Below are positions 17,366 through 25,227 of a stretch of DNA of 64,000 bases, in pieces. The number at the start of each line of letters is the position of its first letter. Within the stretch, counting starts at the first letter, position 1. The translations under genes and the position numbers were made by a program. The notes below the pieces were generated by a model. It ran no database searches. It was not told where the DNA came from and saw nothing but the letters and a program-made list of their open reading frames with translations. Source of the DNA: Treponema bryantii (GTDB taxonomy: Bacteria > Spirochaetota > Spirochaetia > Treponematales > Treponemataceae); assembly GCF_900111035.1 (NCBI RefSeq), contig NZ_FOFU01000002.1, positions 496,001-560,000 on the forward strand, given 5' to 3'.

Positions 17366-18367
17366 TTAATTCAAAAACAACGTCTGAAAAACGTTGAAGA
17401 AATATCCGACAAGAATAATTCCTGTCACACAGATTGAAACAAAAACTACCAGCAGCTTTGTTTTAATCACTTTCTTCAACATAATCAGTGAAGGCAAACT
17501 CAATGTTGTTACGGCCATCATAAAGCTAAGCACAACTCCTAAGAGCGCACCCTTTGCCAGCAGACTTTCAGAAATTGAAATACATCCAAAAATATCTGAA
17601 TACATTGGAATGCCGGCAAACACCGCAAGAATTACTCCAAGCGGATTTTTTACGCCAAGTGTATTGATAATCCAATTCTCAGGAATCCAATTGTGAATTA
17701 CAGCGCCCACAGCAACACTCAAAAGAATATAAGGGAAAACTTTTTTAAGAGTATCAGTAACAGAATGCATTGATGACACGAGCCTCTGTTTCTGAGTTGT
17801 TTTTGCTTTTGAACATGAACAGCAGCATTTTACAGGAGTAAGAAACATTTCAATCTGATCTTCCATATGAAGATGCTCAATTATAGTTCCACCAGCGATT
17901 GCAACAACAAGACCGAGTACAACATAAGCAATCGCAATCTTCCAGCCAAAGATACTGGTCAAAAGAATCAGCGAAGCAAAATCAACCATTGGAGAAGAAA
18001 TCAAAAAACTGAAAGTTACTCCAAGAGGAAGTCCCGCCGTAGTGAATCCCATAAAAAGCGGAATTGAAGAGCAGGAACAAAATGATGTTACAGTTCCCAA
18101 AAGAGCCGCAATCACGCGTGCAGGAAAGCCTTTACAGCGCGAAAGGATTTTCTTACTTCGCTCCGGTGGAAAAAACGACTGAATATATGAGATTATAAAA
18201 ATCAGCACAAAAAGCAGAAGGGTGATTTTAATCACATCATAAAGAAAAAAGTGAACGCTTCCACCAATGCGACTTTCTATATCAAGACCAAAAGCTGTAA
18301 GCATTTTCCCGGTAAGAGTTTTAAGCCACAACATTCCAAGTATCTGATTCTGAATAAAAGTTCCCAT
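17366..18367 (-). CDS. UPF0718/SO_0444-type permease
   Basis: The 333-residue membrane protein has about nine hydrophobic segments, a conserved CSCSSIPLF motif near residue 105 and a cysteine cluster CCCSCSK in the central cytoplasmic loop, typical of ArsP/UPF0718 permeases that export metal or metalloid (including organoarsenic) compounds. I start at ATG 18367, just after the ArsR stop at 18373 and behind AAGGAC; the frame extends upstream but overlaps arsR. ArsR and C-GCAxxG neighbours support metal or metalloid efflux. The substrate is not shown. Confidence 0.82.
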   Translation of the reverse strand: MGTFIQNQILGMLWLKTLTGKMLTAFGLDIESRIGGSVHFFLYDVIKITLLLFVLIFIISYIQSFFPPERSKKILSRCKGFPARVIAALLGTVTSFCSCSSIPLFMGFTTAGLPLGVTFSFLISSPMVDFASLILLTSIFGWKIAIAYVVLGLVVAIAGGTIIEHLHMEDQIEMFLTPVKCCCSCSKAKTTQKQRLVSSMHSVTDTLKKVFPYILLSVAVGAVIHNWIPENWIINTLGVKNPLGVILAVFAGIPMYSDIFGCISISESLLAKGALLGVVLSFMMAVTTLSLPSLIMLKKVIKTKLLVVFVSICVTGIILVGYFFNVFQTLFLN

Positions 18368-18372
18368 AATAA

Positions 18373-18690
18373 CTAGTCCTTGCAGCAGCACTGGCCGGCA
18401 GCTTTTTTCTTTGTTGAAGTTTTACAGGTAAACTCAGAAACAGCATTTTTGAAATTTGAGAAGGTTTCGTTGTTTATCGAATAATATGTCCACTTCCCTT
18501 CTTTTCTCGAATTCACAAGATTGCAGTCAGTTAGAATCTTCATGTGATGAGAAAGTGTTGGCTGCGTAATATTAAACGCATCAAGAATTTTACATGCACA
18601 CAATTCTCCACCTGTCAGCATTTTTATAATCTGAACACGATTTTCATCACCCAGAGCTTTACAGATAACTGCGATTTCTGATTCTTTCAT
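18373..18690 (-). CDS. ArsR/SmtB family repressor
   Basis: The 105-residue winged-helix protein has ELCACKILDAF near residues 29-39, with the CxC metal-binding pair on the recognition-side helix as in ArsR, followed by TQPTLSHHMKIL (recognition helix) and GKWTYYSIN (wing). It ends in a CCCKD tail that may also bind metal. ATG 18690 is chosen because GAGGAAAG lies just before it. It would repress its own operon (permease, C-GCAxxG protein, methyltransferase remnant) until metal or metalloid binds. Confidence 0.88.
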   Translation of the reverse strand: MKESEIAVICKALGDENRVQIIKMLTGGELCACKILDAFNITQPTLSHHMKILTDCNLVNSRKEGKWTYYSINNETFSNFKNAVSEFTCKTSTKKKAAGQCCCKD

Positions 18691-18702
18691 AGCTTTCCTC
18701 AC

Positions 18703-18756
18703 ATAGATAATTATCTATATATAAAACATTATATTATACATAGATGATTGTCAATA
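18703..18756 (-). promoter_or_regulatory. arsR promoter with 16-bp palindromic operator
   Basis: On the minus strand TTGACA (18751-18756) and TATAAT 15 nt later form the promoter. A perfect palindrome ATAGATAATTATCTAT (18703-18718) sits between the start point and the ribosome site, and a degenerate half copy (CATCTATG) lies in the spacer. This is the expected layout for ArsR autorepression. Confidence 0.75.
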
Positions 18757-18774
18757 TGAAATTTAATTAAACTT

Positions 18775-19461
18775 TCACATCGCATCGTTTACAAGATTGT
18801 TCTCTATTATAATTCTTTTGATTTTCTCAACTGTATTTTGAACAAACGCTTCTGCCTGTTCTGGAGTCAGATATTTATATTCGCGCTCAAGTTCTCCTCT
18901 TTCATCATTACGGTAGAACCAGCAGATGTATTGTCTTCTTTTTTCAAAGGCATCTTTTGCAAAAATCGGCATAAACTCATTATCAAAATTTACTGCATTC
19001 TCATAAATTGAAAAGCCTCGAAAATCCGGATGTTGTTTTAAGTACAGAAAATCAAGATCATACCAGTCTTTCTTTGCGGTCCACACAAGCTTATGTTCAT
19101 CTTCGGCTGCTTCTTCTGGGTGTGCCTGAATTAAAGGAGTATAAACAAACTTAGACCATTCAACATCAGATAATAAATGAACATAATATCCCAGGAAAAA
19201 AGAAAACTGCTTTTTATTATAAGTCTTAATGATTTCTTTATTAAAATACTGGGAACAAAACTCGTCGATGTTGATGGACGCATTGTATTTGCCGTCATTG
19301 AAATGTGAAACTGTTTTTGGAGGAGTAAACTTTGTCCAGTCCTCATTTGGAACTCCGCTATCTGGTGCAATATTTCCCATTACAAATGCGGTTTCATCAA
19401 TATCCTTTAACTGATCAAGGAGTTTATCTGCGATTCTTAAATGTACCATCCATGAAGCCAT
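18775..19461 (-). CDS. zinc-dependent phospholipase C-like protein
   Basis: The 228-residue protein resembles the zinc-dependent phospholipase C/S1-P1 nuclease-like family found as cytoplasmic proteins in Clostridia: MASWMVHLRIADKLLD (first His), MGNIAPDSG near residue 28, SHFND, and FFLGYYVHLLSDVEW near residue 88. These His and Asp positions would form a metal site. There is no signal peptide. It converges with nothing and lies between the ArsR promoter and an MBL gene. Substrate unknown. Confidence 0.75.
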   Translation of the reverse strand: MASWMVHLRIADKLLDQLKDIDETAFVMGNIAPDSGVPNEDWTKFTPPKTVSHFNDGKYNASINIDEFCSQYFNKEIIKTYNKKQFSFFLGYYVHLLSDVEWSKFVYTPLIQAHPEEAAEDEHKLVWTAKKDWYDLDFLYLKQHPDFRGFSIYENAVNFDNEFMPIFAKDAFEKRRQYICWFYRNDERGELEREYKYLTPEQAEAFVQNTVEKIKRIIIENNLVNDAM

Positions 19462-19489
19462 TTTTTAAATTCCTTATCTTTTTAGTTTG

Positions 19490-20182
19490 TTATTTTTGAC
19501 ACAAGAATCCTGCATAATCAAAATTATACAAAGTCACTTCATTGCCAAAGATGTTTACAGGCTTAGCATATTCCTGAGCCATTCCGTCCACAATGGACTG
19601 AGCTCCCTGAATCAGTTTTGGAATCAAATCCTTATGTACCGGGAAAGTTCCGTGCATTGGATAAATCTCATCGAACAGGTCTTCGTATTTAGAAAGATGT
19701 TTAAGGCTTTCAATATATTGATTGAGATTTCGCGCTGATCCAAACATAAAGATTTTACCGTCCTGAATGCTGTCACCGCTTATGAGAACATGGTTCTTTT
19801 TATCGATAATTCCAACGCTGCCAGGAGTATGTCCAGGGAGATCGATAATCAAAAGCTCTCTGTCACAAAGATCTATAACATCACCTTCGTGAATGGGTAG
19901 AATCTTACCCTGCCTATTATGAGCATGAAGATTTTCTTTTTCGTTGGGGCTCATATAAAACTCACCAAAAGCGCTGTTGCCCGAAATATGATCAGGGTCT
20001 GCATGAGTGTTTATCAAAATGAGAGGAAGCTTTGTAAGCCCTTCTGCAATCTGTTTTGCATCAGGACAGTTCATTCCTGTATCAATTAAAGCTGCTTTCT
20101 GATTTCCACAAAGCAGATAAAATCTGACTCCATCGTCTTCAATACGCCAGGTGTTTTCATTGATTTTAATAACTTCTTTCAT
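19490..20182 (-). CDS. MBL-fold metallo-hydrolase
   Basis: The 230-residue protein carries the motif THADPDHISG (His60, Asp62, Asp64, His65), DLPGHTPGS (third His) and ISGDS (bridging Asp), all the ligands of a binuclear MBL hydrolase of the glyoxalase-II-like type. The frame is open further upstream, but AAAGGAAG sits before ATG 20182 and the family begins close to this residue. The ATG lies 39 nt past the stop of the APH gene at 20221 on the same strand. Substrate unknown. Confidence 0.85.
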   Translation of the reverse strand: MKEVIKINENTWRIEDDGVRFYLLCGNQKAALIDTGMNCPDAKQIAEGLTKLPLILINTHADPDHISGNSAFGEFYMSPNEKENLHAHNRQGKILPIHEGDVIDLCDRELLIIDLPGHTPGSVGIIDKKNHVLISGDSIQDGKIFMFGSARNLNQYIESLKHLSKYEDLFDEIYPMHGTFPVHKDLIPKLIQGAQSIVDGMAQEYAKPVNIFGNEVTLYNFDYAGFLCQK

Positions 20183-20220
20183 AATAAAATCTTCCTTTGC
20201 AATTTTCTCTTCCGAATTTT

Positions 20221-21201
20221 TCAAAGAAGCTTAAACGCCATCTCAAACATTTCTTTTGAATCGGTTGCGTTTCTTATATAAGTTGGATTATCCGGTTCGT
20301 ATCTGACATATTTTTCTACTTCTTCAATGAGTGCAAGATAACAAACTGCAAGTTCATATCTGATTTCTGTTTCTTCAGTCAAAAAGATTTTTTCCTGAGC
20401 TGTTTCATTATATGCATCAAGCACATACTTTTTTGTTGAAAGAGGTGCTTTTTGTCCCGGTACGAAGGTTATAAAATCAGCAACCGGGTCACCCCAGAAT
20501 CCGCGTTCAGGATCTATCCAGCAGATTTTTTTTGTCGCAGTATTATAAAGAATATTACTGTCCCAGAAATCAAAGTTTACCATTCTGCAAGGGACTGCGC
20601 GGAGAATCTTTTCATGTTTATCTATCAAGCTTACAAACTTCTCTCCATCAGGAGTGTCATAACCAAGGGCTTTACAATCATTTACAAGGTTTAGTGCCAT
20701 TTTTTTCAAGGCTTCATACCATGAAGGTTCAAGCCCAGTCTGAATGTAGCCGAATCCATCGTTTGATATTCTATGGATTTTTGTAAGCATGGAGATTTTC
20801 TGTTTTTGAATATCTTCGTAATCCTTTTCTGTAATCCCCGCTTCCCATATAAGCTTTCCTTCCATCAGCTCCATAATGAAACAGTTGCTTTTAATTATTT
20901 GTTTAGAAAAATCTGATACATAAACTTTAGGACAGAGAATGTCTGTTTTTTCATGCATCTGTAAATACCAGAAAACTTCTGATTTCATCATGTTGTTTTC
21001 ATAAGTAAGAACTTTTGCAGACTCAGGTGGAGCTATCTTTAAGGCGTAGCTATTACCGTTATCACAGATGACTTTGTAAGCCGAATTAAATTCTCCAGCC
21101 CCTAAAGCAGTTATATCAATCACATTTCCTATTTTGTGAAATGAAAACAATTCCTTTATCTCTGCTTCTGTAGCATTGTATTTTGTTTTACTGATAATCA
21201 T
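20221..21201 (-). CDS. APH-family phosphotransferase
   Basis: The 326-residue protein is an aminoglycoside-phosphotransferase-like kinase. ALK near residue 55 is the ATP lysine, VNFDFWDSNILYN (Asp211, Asn216) is the catalytic loop and CWIDPERGFWGDP (Asp230) is the DFG-equivalent. The family phosphorylates drugs, homoserine, choline and other hydroxyl compounds, so resistance is not proven. A second, distinct APH protein lies at 22371-23264. Confidence 0.85.
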   Translation of the reverse strand: MIISKTKYNATEAEIKELFSFHKIGNVIDITALGAGEFNSAYKVICDNGNSYALKIAPPESAKVLTYENNMMKSEVFWYLQMHEKTDILCPKVYVSDFSKQIIKSNCFIMELMEGKLIWEAGITEKDYEDIQKQKISMLTKIHRISNDGFGYIQTGLEPSWYEALKKMALNLVNDCKALGYDTPDGEKFVSLIDKHEKILRAVPCRMVNFDFWDSNILYNTATKKICWIDPERGFWGDPVADFITFVPGQKAPLSTKKYVLDAYNETAQEKIFLTEETEIRYELAVCYLALIEEVEKYVRYEPDNPTYIRNATDSKEMFEMAFKLL

Positions 21202-21253
21202 AAGATTCTCCTTTTTATAGTTTTATTTTCCATTTTTTAACTTCTCCTAAAAC

Positions 21254-21742
21254 TCAAAATCTATTCATTCTTATAAAATGCCCTTCCTGAATGGCCGCAA
21301 AGGTTGCAACCGCGCAAACAGGAATAGCGGTATATTTTAAATCTACAAAACGCACTGTTAGCGATAATACAAAAAGCAGCAGACCTGTTACCTTATTCAT
21401 GATTGTATGAAGCATTATAAATCGTTTCTGCATAATATAGCCAGAAACAATATTGATGATTCGGATCAGTGCAATAATTCCAATCCAGACATAAAGCCAG
21501 ACCGGAATGCTTACAACCGGAATCAGTTTGATCAGGCATACAACAACAAATACGATATCGGCGATAGAATCCAGTCGTGCACCAAACTCACTTGCTTTTC
21601 CTGTCCTACGCGCAACGGTTCCATCAATCATGTCTGTAATCCCGGCTGCCAGATAAAGTGCATAAAACGCAGGCGAGAAAGTCGGAAAGAAAAGAGTCGC
21701 GATGCTGAATAAGATTCTGCTGCCGGTTATGATATTTGCCAT
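21254..21742 (-). CDS. CDP-alcohol phosphatidyltransferase family protein
   Basis: The 162-residue integral membrane protein has the complete signature DG-x2-AR-x8-G-x3-D-x3-D (DGTVARRTGKASEFGARLD, then SIAD), beginning near residue 39. It has about five membrane segments. Such enzymes transfer a phosphatidyl group from CDP-diacylglycerol to an alcohol. At 162 residues it is on the short side but both ends look complete. It is 2 nt from the GNAT gene upstream and so probably cotranscribed. Confidence 0.87.
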   Translation of the reverse strand: MANIITGSRILFSIATLFFPTFSPAFYALYLAAGITDMIDGTVARRTGKASEFGARLDSIADIVFVVVCLIKLIPVVSIPVWLYVWIGIIALIRIINIVSGYIMQKRFIMLHTIMNKVTGLLLFVLSLTVRFVDLKYTAIPVCAVATFAAIQEGHFIRMNRF

Positions 21743-21744
21743 AT

Positions 21745-22302
21745 TTATTTTATTTCATCTCTGAGAATCGAAAAATACATGCGGGATTCAAACGAACCGT
21801 CTGGCATTTTGAAATAGTCCCGCAGGGTTCCTTCGTATGTCAGACCGCATTTTTCAATAACACTTTTTGATTTTATATTCTTTGGTCTGCAGCAAATCTG
21901 AACTTTATGAAGACCTATTGTTTCAAAGCCAAATCGGATAACTGCCTTGCAGGCTTCAGTTGCATAACCTTTTCCCTGATATGCCCTTCCAATGCAGTAT
22001 TCGATTTCTGCAAATTCGTTTTTGGTATCAACAAGGAAGAAAGCAATCTGACCTATGCACTCCCCGCTTTGTTTTTCAATAACAGCCCATCTGTAATAAT
22101 TCGCGCGCTCATACCCGGAAATATATTTTTCAAGCAGGGCTTTCACTTCCCCGGAAGTTGAATATACAGGTTCGCCATAATTAAGCTGAACCTCAGGATC
22201 CGATGCCCAGTTCTTAAAAACAGATTCCACATCTGAGCTTTCAAATTTTCGTAAAACCAGTCTTCCTGTATTTATTGTTTCAGTAAAAGTTTCTTTCAGC
22301 AT
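21745..22302 (-). CDS. GNAT acetyltransferase, RimJ/RimL type
   Basis: Full-length 185-residue GNAT: TGRLVLRKFESSDVES at the start, YCIGRAYQGKGYATEACKAV as the acetyl-CoA loop, and SKSVIEKCGLTYEGTLRDYF near the end. The reading frame continues 28 codons upstream, but that extension is a remnant of another gene (next entry), so I start at ATG 22302. The sequence AAGGGAGTAG in the remnant now serves as its ribosome site. Substrate unknown. Confidence 0.85.
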   Translation of the reverse strand: MLKETFTETINTGRLVLRKFESSDVESVFKNWASDPEVQLNYGEPVYSTSGEVKALLEKYISGYERANYYRWAVIEKQSGECIGQIAFFLVDTKNEFAEIEYCIGRAYQGKGYATEACKAVIRFGFETIGLHKVQICCRPKNIKSKSVIEKCGLTYEGTLRDYFKMPDGSFESRMYFSILRDEIK

Positions 22303-22359
22303 TTTAATTTCTACTCCCTTTTTAGATTCCTGTAAAAGCTGGATTGCATCTTCTATTTT
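22303..22359 (-). pseudogene. 3' remnant of an isochorismatase-family gene
   Basis: Just upstream of the GNAT, in frame with it, the minus strand encodes IEDAIQLLQESKKGVEIK. This matches the extreme C-terminus of the isochorismatase-family protein at 25228-25776 (MEDAIQLLQESGKGSQN), and the DNA match is also visible. Only about 18 codons remain. The natural stop is lost, so the frame runs into the GNAT. Confidence 0.65.
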
Positions 22360-22370
22360 AAAATTCCGAT

Positions 22371-23264
22371 TTAAAGTGACCTCCATTCATTCCAAAGCCG
22401 GTCATAAATATCATTCAATCTGTCTATGATTTGTAAATTCACCTCAACCACTTTATCTTTATATTTTGTTCCTCTTTCTCCCATAAAATCAACGCAATAC
22501 ATTAGTGAATAAAAAAGGAACGCCTTGCGCTGAATGTCATCGGCATCCATTTCATCCAAAATAAAGCTCACGTAATCAGTGTCATATCCCATGTTCAGGA
22601 GTGCGACATACGTCAACGCTGCAAAAGTCAACACATCGCCCACTCCAATCCAGTCTACGTCAATAATTCCTGATATATGCCCATCCTTGACCAAAAGATT
22701 CTTTGTAGTTACATCATCTAAATACGGCGTTGGTTCAACCTTCTCAAAGTACATCTGCAATATCGGAATTTGACTCTCTACACGAATCACTTTCTCCGTT
22801 TCGAAAAAACCATTTTCTTCAATCAATACCTTTGCCCTGTCAAGTATTTCATGAACAAAATCCAGCCATGTCCAATCTTCTACATGTTCTGAAAGCCTAA
22901 GAGATACTTCTCTCTGTATGTGAACTATTTCCTTCGCAAGAATCTTTTTATCTTCTTTTGTAAGTTGCTTATATACCGCCCAAAGTTCTTCTCCCTCAAT
23001 ATAAGATAAAACGACGTAATCATATTGTTCAAAACTACCGCAATACAATACCCGAGGCACCGGGATGCCTATTTCCGTGAGTTTCCCCAAAAGACGAACC
23101 GTATCGTTGTATGCGTTCTTCTCCGTGCTTAACCTAACGGTGTATTTACTTTCCTTTATTTCAACAATAAATACATAGTTTGCCAAACCAACGGAACAGC
23201 GTTTGATCTTCGCCGGCTCATCATGAAAAGTTGCCCGGCAAATATTTATAATTAACTCATCCAT
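22371..23264 (-). CDS. APH-family phosphotransferase
   Basis: The 297-residue kinase-like protein has YTVRLS near residue 40 (in place of the usual ALK lysine), the hinge VVLSYIEGEELW, the catalytic loop YLDDVTTKNLLV (where HGD is replaced by LDD) and the metal segment GIIDVDWIGVGD. The catalytic Asp and Asn positions are kept. It may phosphorylate a drug or metabolite. It overlaps the 3' remnant region by adjacency only and has a 73-nt intergenic region upstream containing the inverted repeat TTTACTT/AAGTAAA. Confidence 0.82.
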   Translation of the reverse strand: MDELIINICRATFHDEPAKIKRCSVGLANYVFIVEIKESKYTVRLSTEKNAYNDTVRLLGKLTEIGIPVPRVLYCGSFEQYDYVVLSYIEGEELWAVYKQLTKEDKKILAKEIVHIQREVSLRLSEHVEDWTWLDFVHEILDRAKVLIEENGFFETEKVIRVESQIPILQMYFEKVEPTPYLDDVTTKNLLVKDGHISGIIDVDWIGVGDVLTFAALTYVALLNMGYDTDYVSFILDEMDADDIQRKAFLFYSLMYCVDFMGERGTKYKDKVVEVNLQIIDRLNDIYDRLWNEWRSL

Positions 23265-23337
23265 AATTCCTTGTCCATCCGAAACTGCATATAAACCGAT
23301 TGTTAATTTACTTGCATTAGTAAGTAAAATTAAAAGA

Positions 23338-23844
23338 TTATGCTCTTTTCATTACCATTCTGACTATTGAGACAGGAGTGCCAAGAGTCCATTCCTTTTT
23401 GCATCCGTCAAATTCAAAACCGTATTTGTGATAAAAATTTATGGCCCGCTCATTCTTTTCGAGCACCCACACAAAAAAGGTATTGTATTCACTAAGCCGG
23501 GAAAGAGCTTCATTCATTAATCTATAGCCTACTTTCCGGCCATAGTATTCTGAAAGCACATAGATTGCGTCAACCTCTCCTGCATCCGGTAAATCTTCAT
23601 CTCTCGATGGACTATAAACCGCAAATCCTACGACTTTATCTCCATCCTTAGCCACAAGGGTATTGTCTGGGAAATTCCTGGCACGTGCTGTTGTAGCCTC
23701 TACAGTCATCGTGTCTAGATATCTGTCGCATACTATGCCTCTATAGGATTCCTGCCATGCAGTACAGTGGACGTATCCTCTTCCGCACAACTCCTCATCA
23801 GTTTCAGCTGATTTGATAACTATTGAATCGTTTATTTCTTCCAT
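23338..23844 (-). CDS. GNAT acetyltransferase
   Basis: Full-length GNAT of 168 residues: AWQESYRGIVCDRYLDTM in the N-terminal helices, VDAIYVLSEYYGRKVGYRLM as the acetyl-CoA loop (with G-R-K-V-G), and NERAINFYHKYGFEFDG at the end. It resembles GNATs with a WxxxYxGI start that acetylate peptides or small amines. ATG 23844 is preceded by GAGGATTG. Neighbours are unrelated. Substrate unknown. Confidence 0.87.
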   Translation of the reverse strand: MEEINDSIVIKSAETDEELCGRGYVHCTAWQESYRGIVCDRYLDTMTVEATTARARNFPDNTLVAKDGDKVVGFAVYSPSRDEDLPDAGEVDAIYVLSEYYGRKVGYRLMNEALSRLSEYNTFFVWVLEKNERAINFYHKYGFEFDGCKKEWTLGTPVSIVRMVMKRA

Positions 23845-23869
23845 ACAATCCTCATTTAAACTTAAATAT

Positions 23870-23941
23870 TCATCTGTCCTCTTTGTCCGTTACTCGTGAC
23901 ATAAATGCTACCGTCTCAACATGAAGTGAGACGATGCAATC
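23870..23941 (-). pseudogene. possible 3' remnant of an RNA methyltransferase-like gene
   Basis: Between two GNAT genes the minus strand reads DCIVSLHVETVAFMSRVTDK and stops four codons later. The HVETV-x-x-MSR pattern recalls the C-terminus of RlmD/TrmA-type uracil methyltransferase relatives (His-Val-Glu-Thr region). No upstream part of such a gene is present, so this would be a stranded 3' end. An inverted repeat CGTCTCA/TGAGACG lies inside it. Identification from memory of short motifs; tentative. Confidence 0.35.
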
Positions 23942-23943
23942 GT

Positions 23944-24510
23944 TTAGTCTATCTTTGCATAATCTTCTCTAAGCATTCCGTAAATATTATAGTCACAATA
24001 AACAGAAACCATTTTGCCTTGGCGGATTGTCCCCTCTTTTATGAAACCACACCGCTCAAGAACTTTATTTGAAGCAATATTCCTAACATCAGCATTCCCA
24101 TTTAAACGCTCAATTTCTGTATTTTCAAATATAAACCGTATTACTTCCTTTAAAGCTTCTGTAGTAATTCCCTTATTCCAATATTCAGGATGAATACGAT
24201 ACCCTATATCTCCTATCCTCAAATTCTGGATATTAAATACTTCAATCATGCCTATCACTTTATTGGTTTCTTTCAATACAATTCCCCAATTAAAATCAAG
24301 ACAAGGTTTTCTTTTTACCCATGGACGGGCATCAATAAACATAAGTTCAGGATTTCTCTCATTCTTACTTGCTTTTCGACCCCAGTATGTATAAATCTCA
24401 TCTCTTCCAAGCCACTCTTTTAAATCAGGTACATCCGCTTCGTTAAGCACACGAATAATCAATCTGTCCGTTTCAAGAATTGGTTTATCTATTTCGTAAT
24501 CTTTTAACAT
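23944..24510 (-). CDS. GNAT acetyltransferase, RimJ/RimL type
   Basis: Full-length 188-residue GNAT: ILETDRLIIRVLNEADVPDL, the strand MIEVFNIQNLRIGDIGYRI, the loop EYWNKGITTEALKEV (acetyl-CoA binding) and SNKVLERCGFIKEGTIRQG at the end. I start at ATG 24510 because a TATAAT -10 box lies 17 nt upstream, which would place the longer upstream frame outside the transcript. Divergent from the toxin-antitoxin operon. Substrate unknown. Confidence 0.85.
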   Translation of the reverse strand: MLKDYEIDKPILETDRLIIRVLNEADVPDLKEWLGRDEIYTYWGRKASKNERNPELMFIDARPWVKRKPCLDFNWGIVLKETNKVIGMIEVFNIQNLRIGDIGYRIHPEYWNKGITTEALKEVIRFIFENTEIERLNGNADVRNIASNKVLERCGFIKEGTIRQGKMVSVYCDYNIYGMLREDYAKID

Positions 24511-24583
24511 AGTATCTCTATTTTCTATTATACCACGATCCTTTGTTTTTATCCTGTAGAAGTGCACCTATAATTATATTTGT

Positions 24584-24613
24584 TTGCACAACGTGATAAA
24601 ATAATGATATAAT
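24584..24613 (+). promoter_or_regulatory. promoter of the toxin-antitoxin operon
   Basis: -35 TTGCAC (24584-24589), 18-nt spacer and -10 TATAAT (24608-24613) precede the antitoxin, whose ATG 24651 has an AGAGGTG ribosome site. The A+T-rich stretch after the -10 box (TATAATTATGATAATC) contains short inverted repeats where the antitoxin could bind. Confidence 0.6.
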
Positions 24614-24650
24614 TATGATAATCTAGTTAACTCATTAAAGAGGTGATATC

Positions 24651-24914
24651 ATGACACAGATTCGACCGGTATCTGACTTAAGAAATAAATTCTCTGAAAT
24701 TGAAACATTGGTAGCAGAGCGACAGGCTCCTGTATTCCTTACAAAAAATGGTTATGGTTCAATGGTTGTTATGAGCCTTGAAATGTATGACAGACTTACT
24801 GATAACATTGAATCAAAACTTGATGAAGCTGATTTACAAGCTAAAACTGATTCAACTCGTTATTCGGCAGAAGAAGTATTCTCCTCTCTTAGAAAGCAGA
24901 TAAAGGCGAGATAA
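24651..24914 (+). CDS. Phd/YefM family antitoxin
   Basis: The 87-residue protein has the Phd/YefM fold signature: RPVSDLRNKFSEIETLV, then APVFLTKNGYGSMVVMSLEM, a DNA-binding dimer domain, followed by an acidic C-terminal tail that would wrap the toxin. It would repress the operon with the toxin as co-repressor. Its stop overlaps the toxin start by one base (TAATG), the classic coupled arrangement. It is one of the few plus-strand units in this part of the window. Confidence 0.9.
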   Translation: MTQIRPVSDLRNKFSEIETLVAERQAPVFLTKNGYGSMVVMSLEMYDRLTDNIESKLDEADLQAKTDSTRYSAEEVFSSLRKQIKAR

Positions 24915-25222
24915 TGGAATATACAATTAAATTCATTCCTTTAGCACGACAAGATTTAACCGATATCGTGAACTATATTCTAAATGAATTTCAGAATCCA
25001 ATTGCTGCAGAAAACACTCTCAATAAAATTGAGAAAGCAATTTATGAACGACTTGAAGATGGCCCTGAATCATTTGCAATCTGGCCTTCAACTAAAAATC
25101 GTGAGCATCCATATCGCCGAATAAATGTTGGAAACTATACTGTCTGGTATGTTGTGATTGATAACGTAATGGAAATCCGAAGAATCCAGCCAGCAAGAAG
25201 GAATGAAGAACGATTCTTATAG
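24914..25222 (+). CDS. RelE/ParE superfamily toxin
   Basis: The 102-residue protein matches RelE/ParE toxins: IKFIPLARQDLTDIVNYILN at the N-terminus (LA-x-x-DL-x-x-I), a central helix pair and the C-terminal strands RRINVGNYTVWYVVIDNVME and IRRIQPARRN. The subfamily is probably ParE-like (gyrase target) or RelE-like (mRNA cleavage); the sequence alone does not decide it. It is translated by coupling to the antitoxin. It converges 5 nt from the isochorismatase gene. Confidence 0.9.
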   Translation: MEYTIKFIPLARQDLTDIVNYILNEFQNPIAAENTLNKIEKAIYERLEDGPESFAIWPSTKNREHPYRRINVGNYTVWYVVIDNVMEIRRIQPARRNEERFL

Positions 25223-25227
25223 TATTC

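Noticed and set aside
23290-23337. Inverted repeat TTTACTT/AAGTAAA upstream of the APH gene at 22371 as an operator.
   Set aside because: Short A/T-rich arms that are common by chance in this DNA, with no adjacent regulator.
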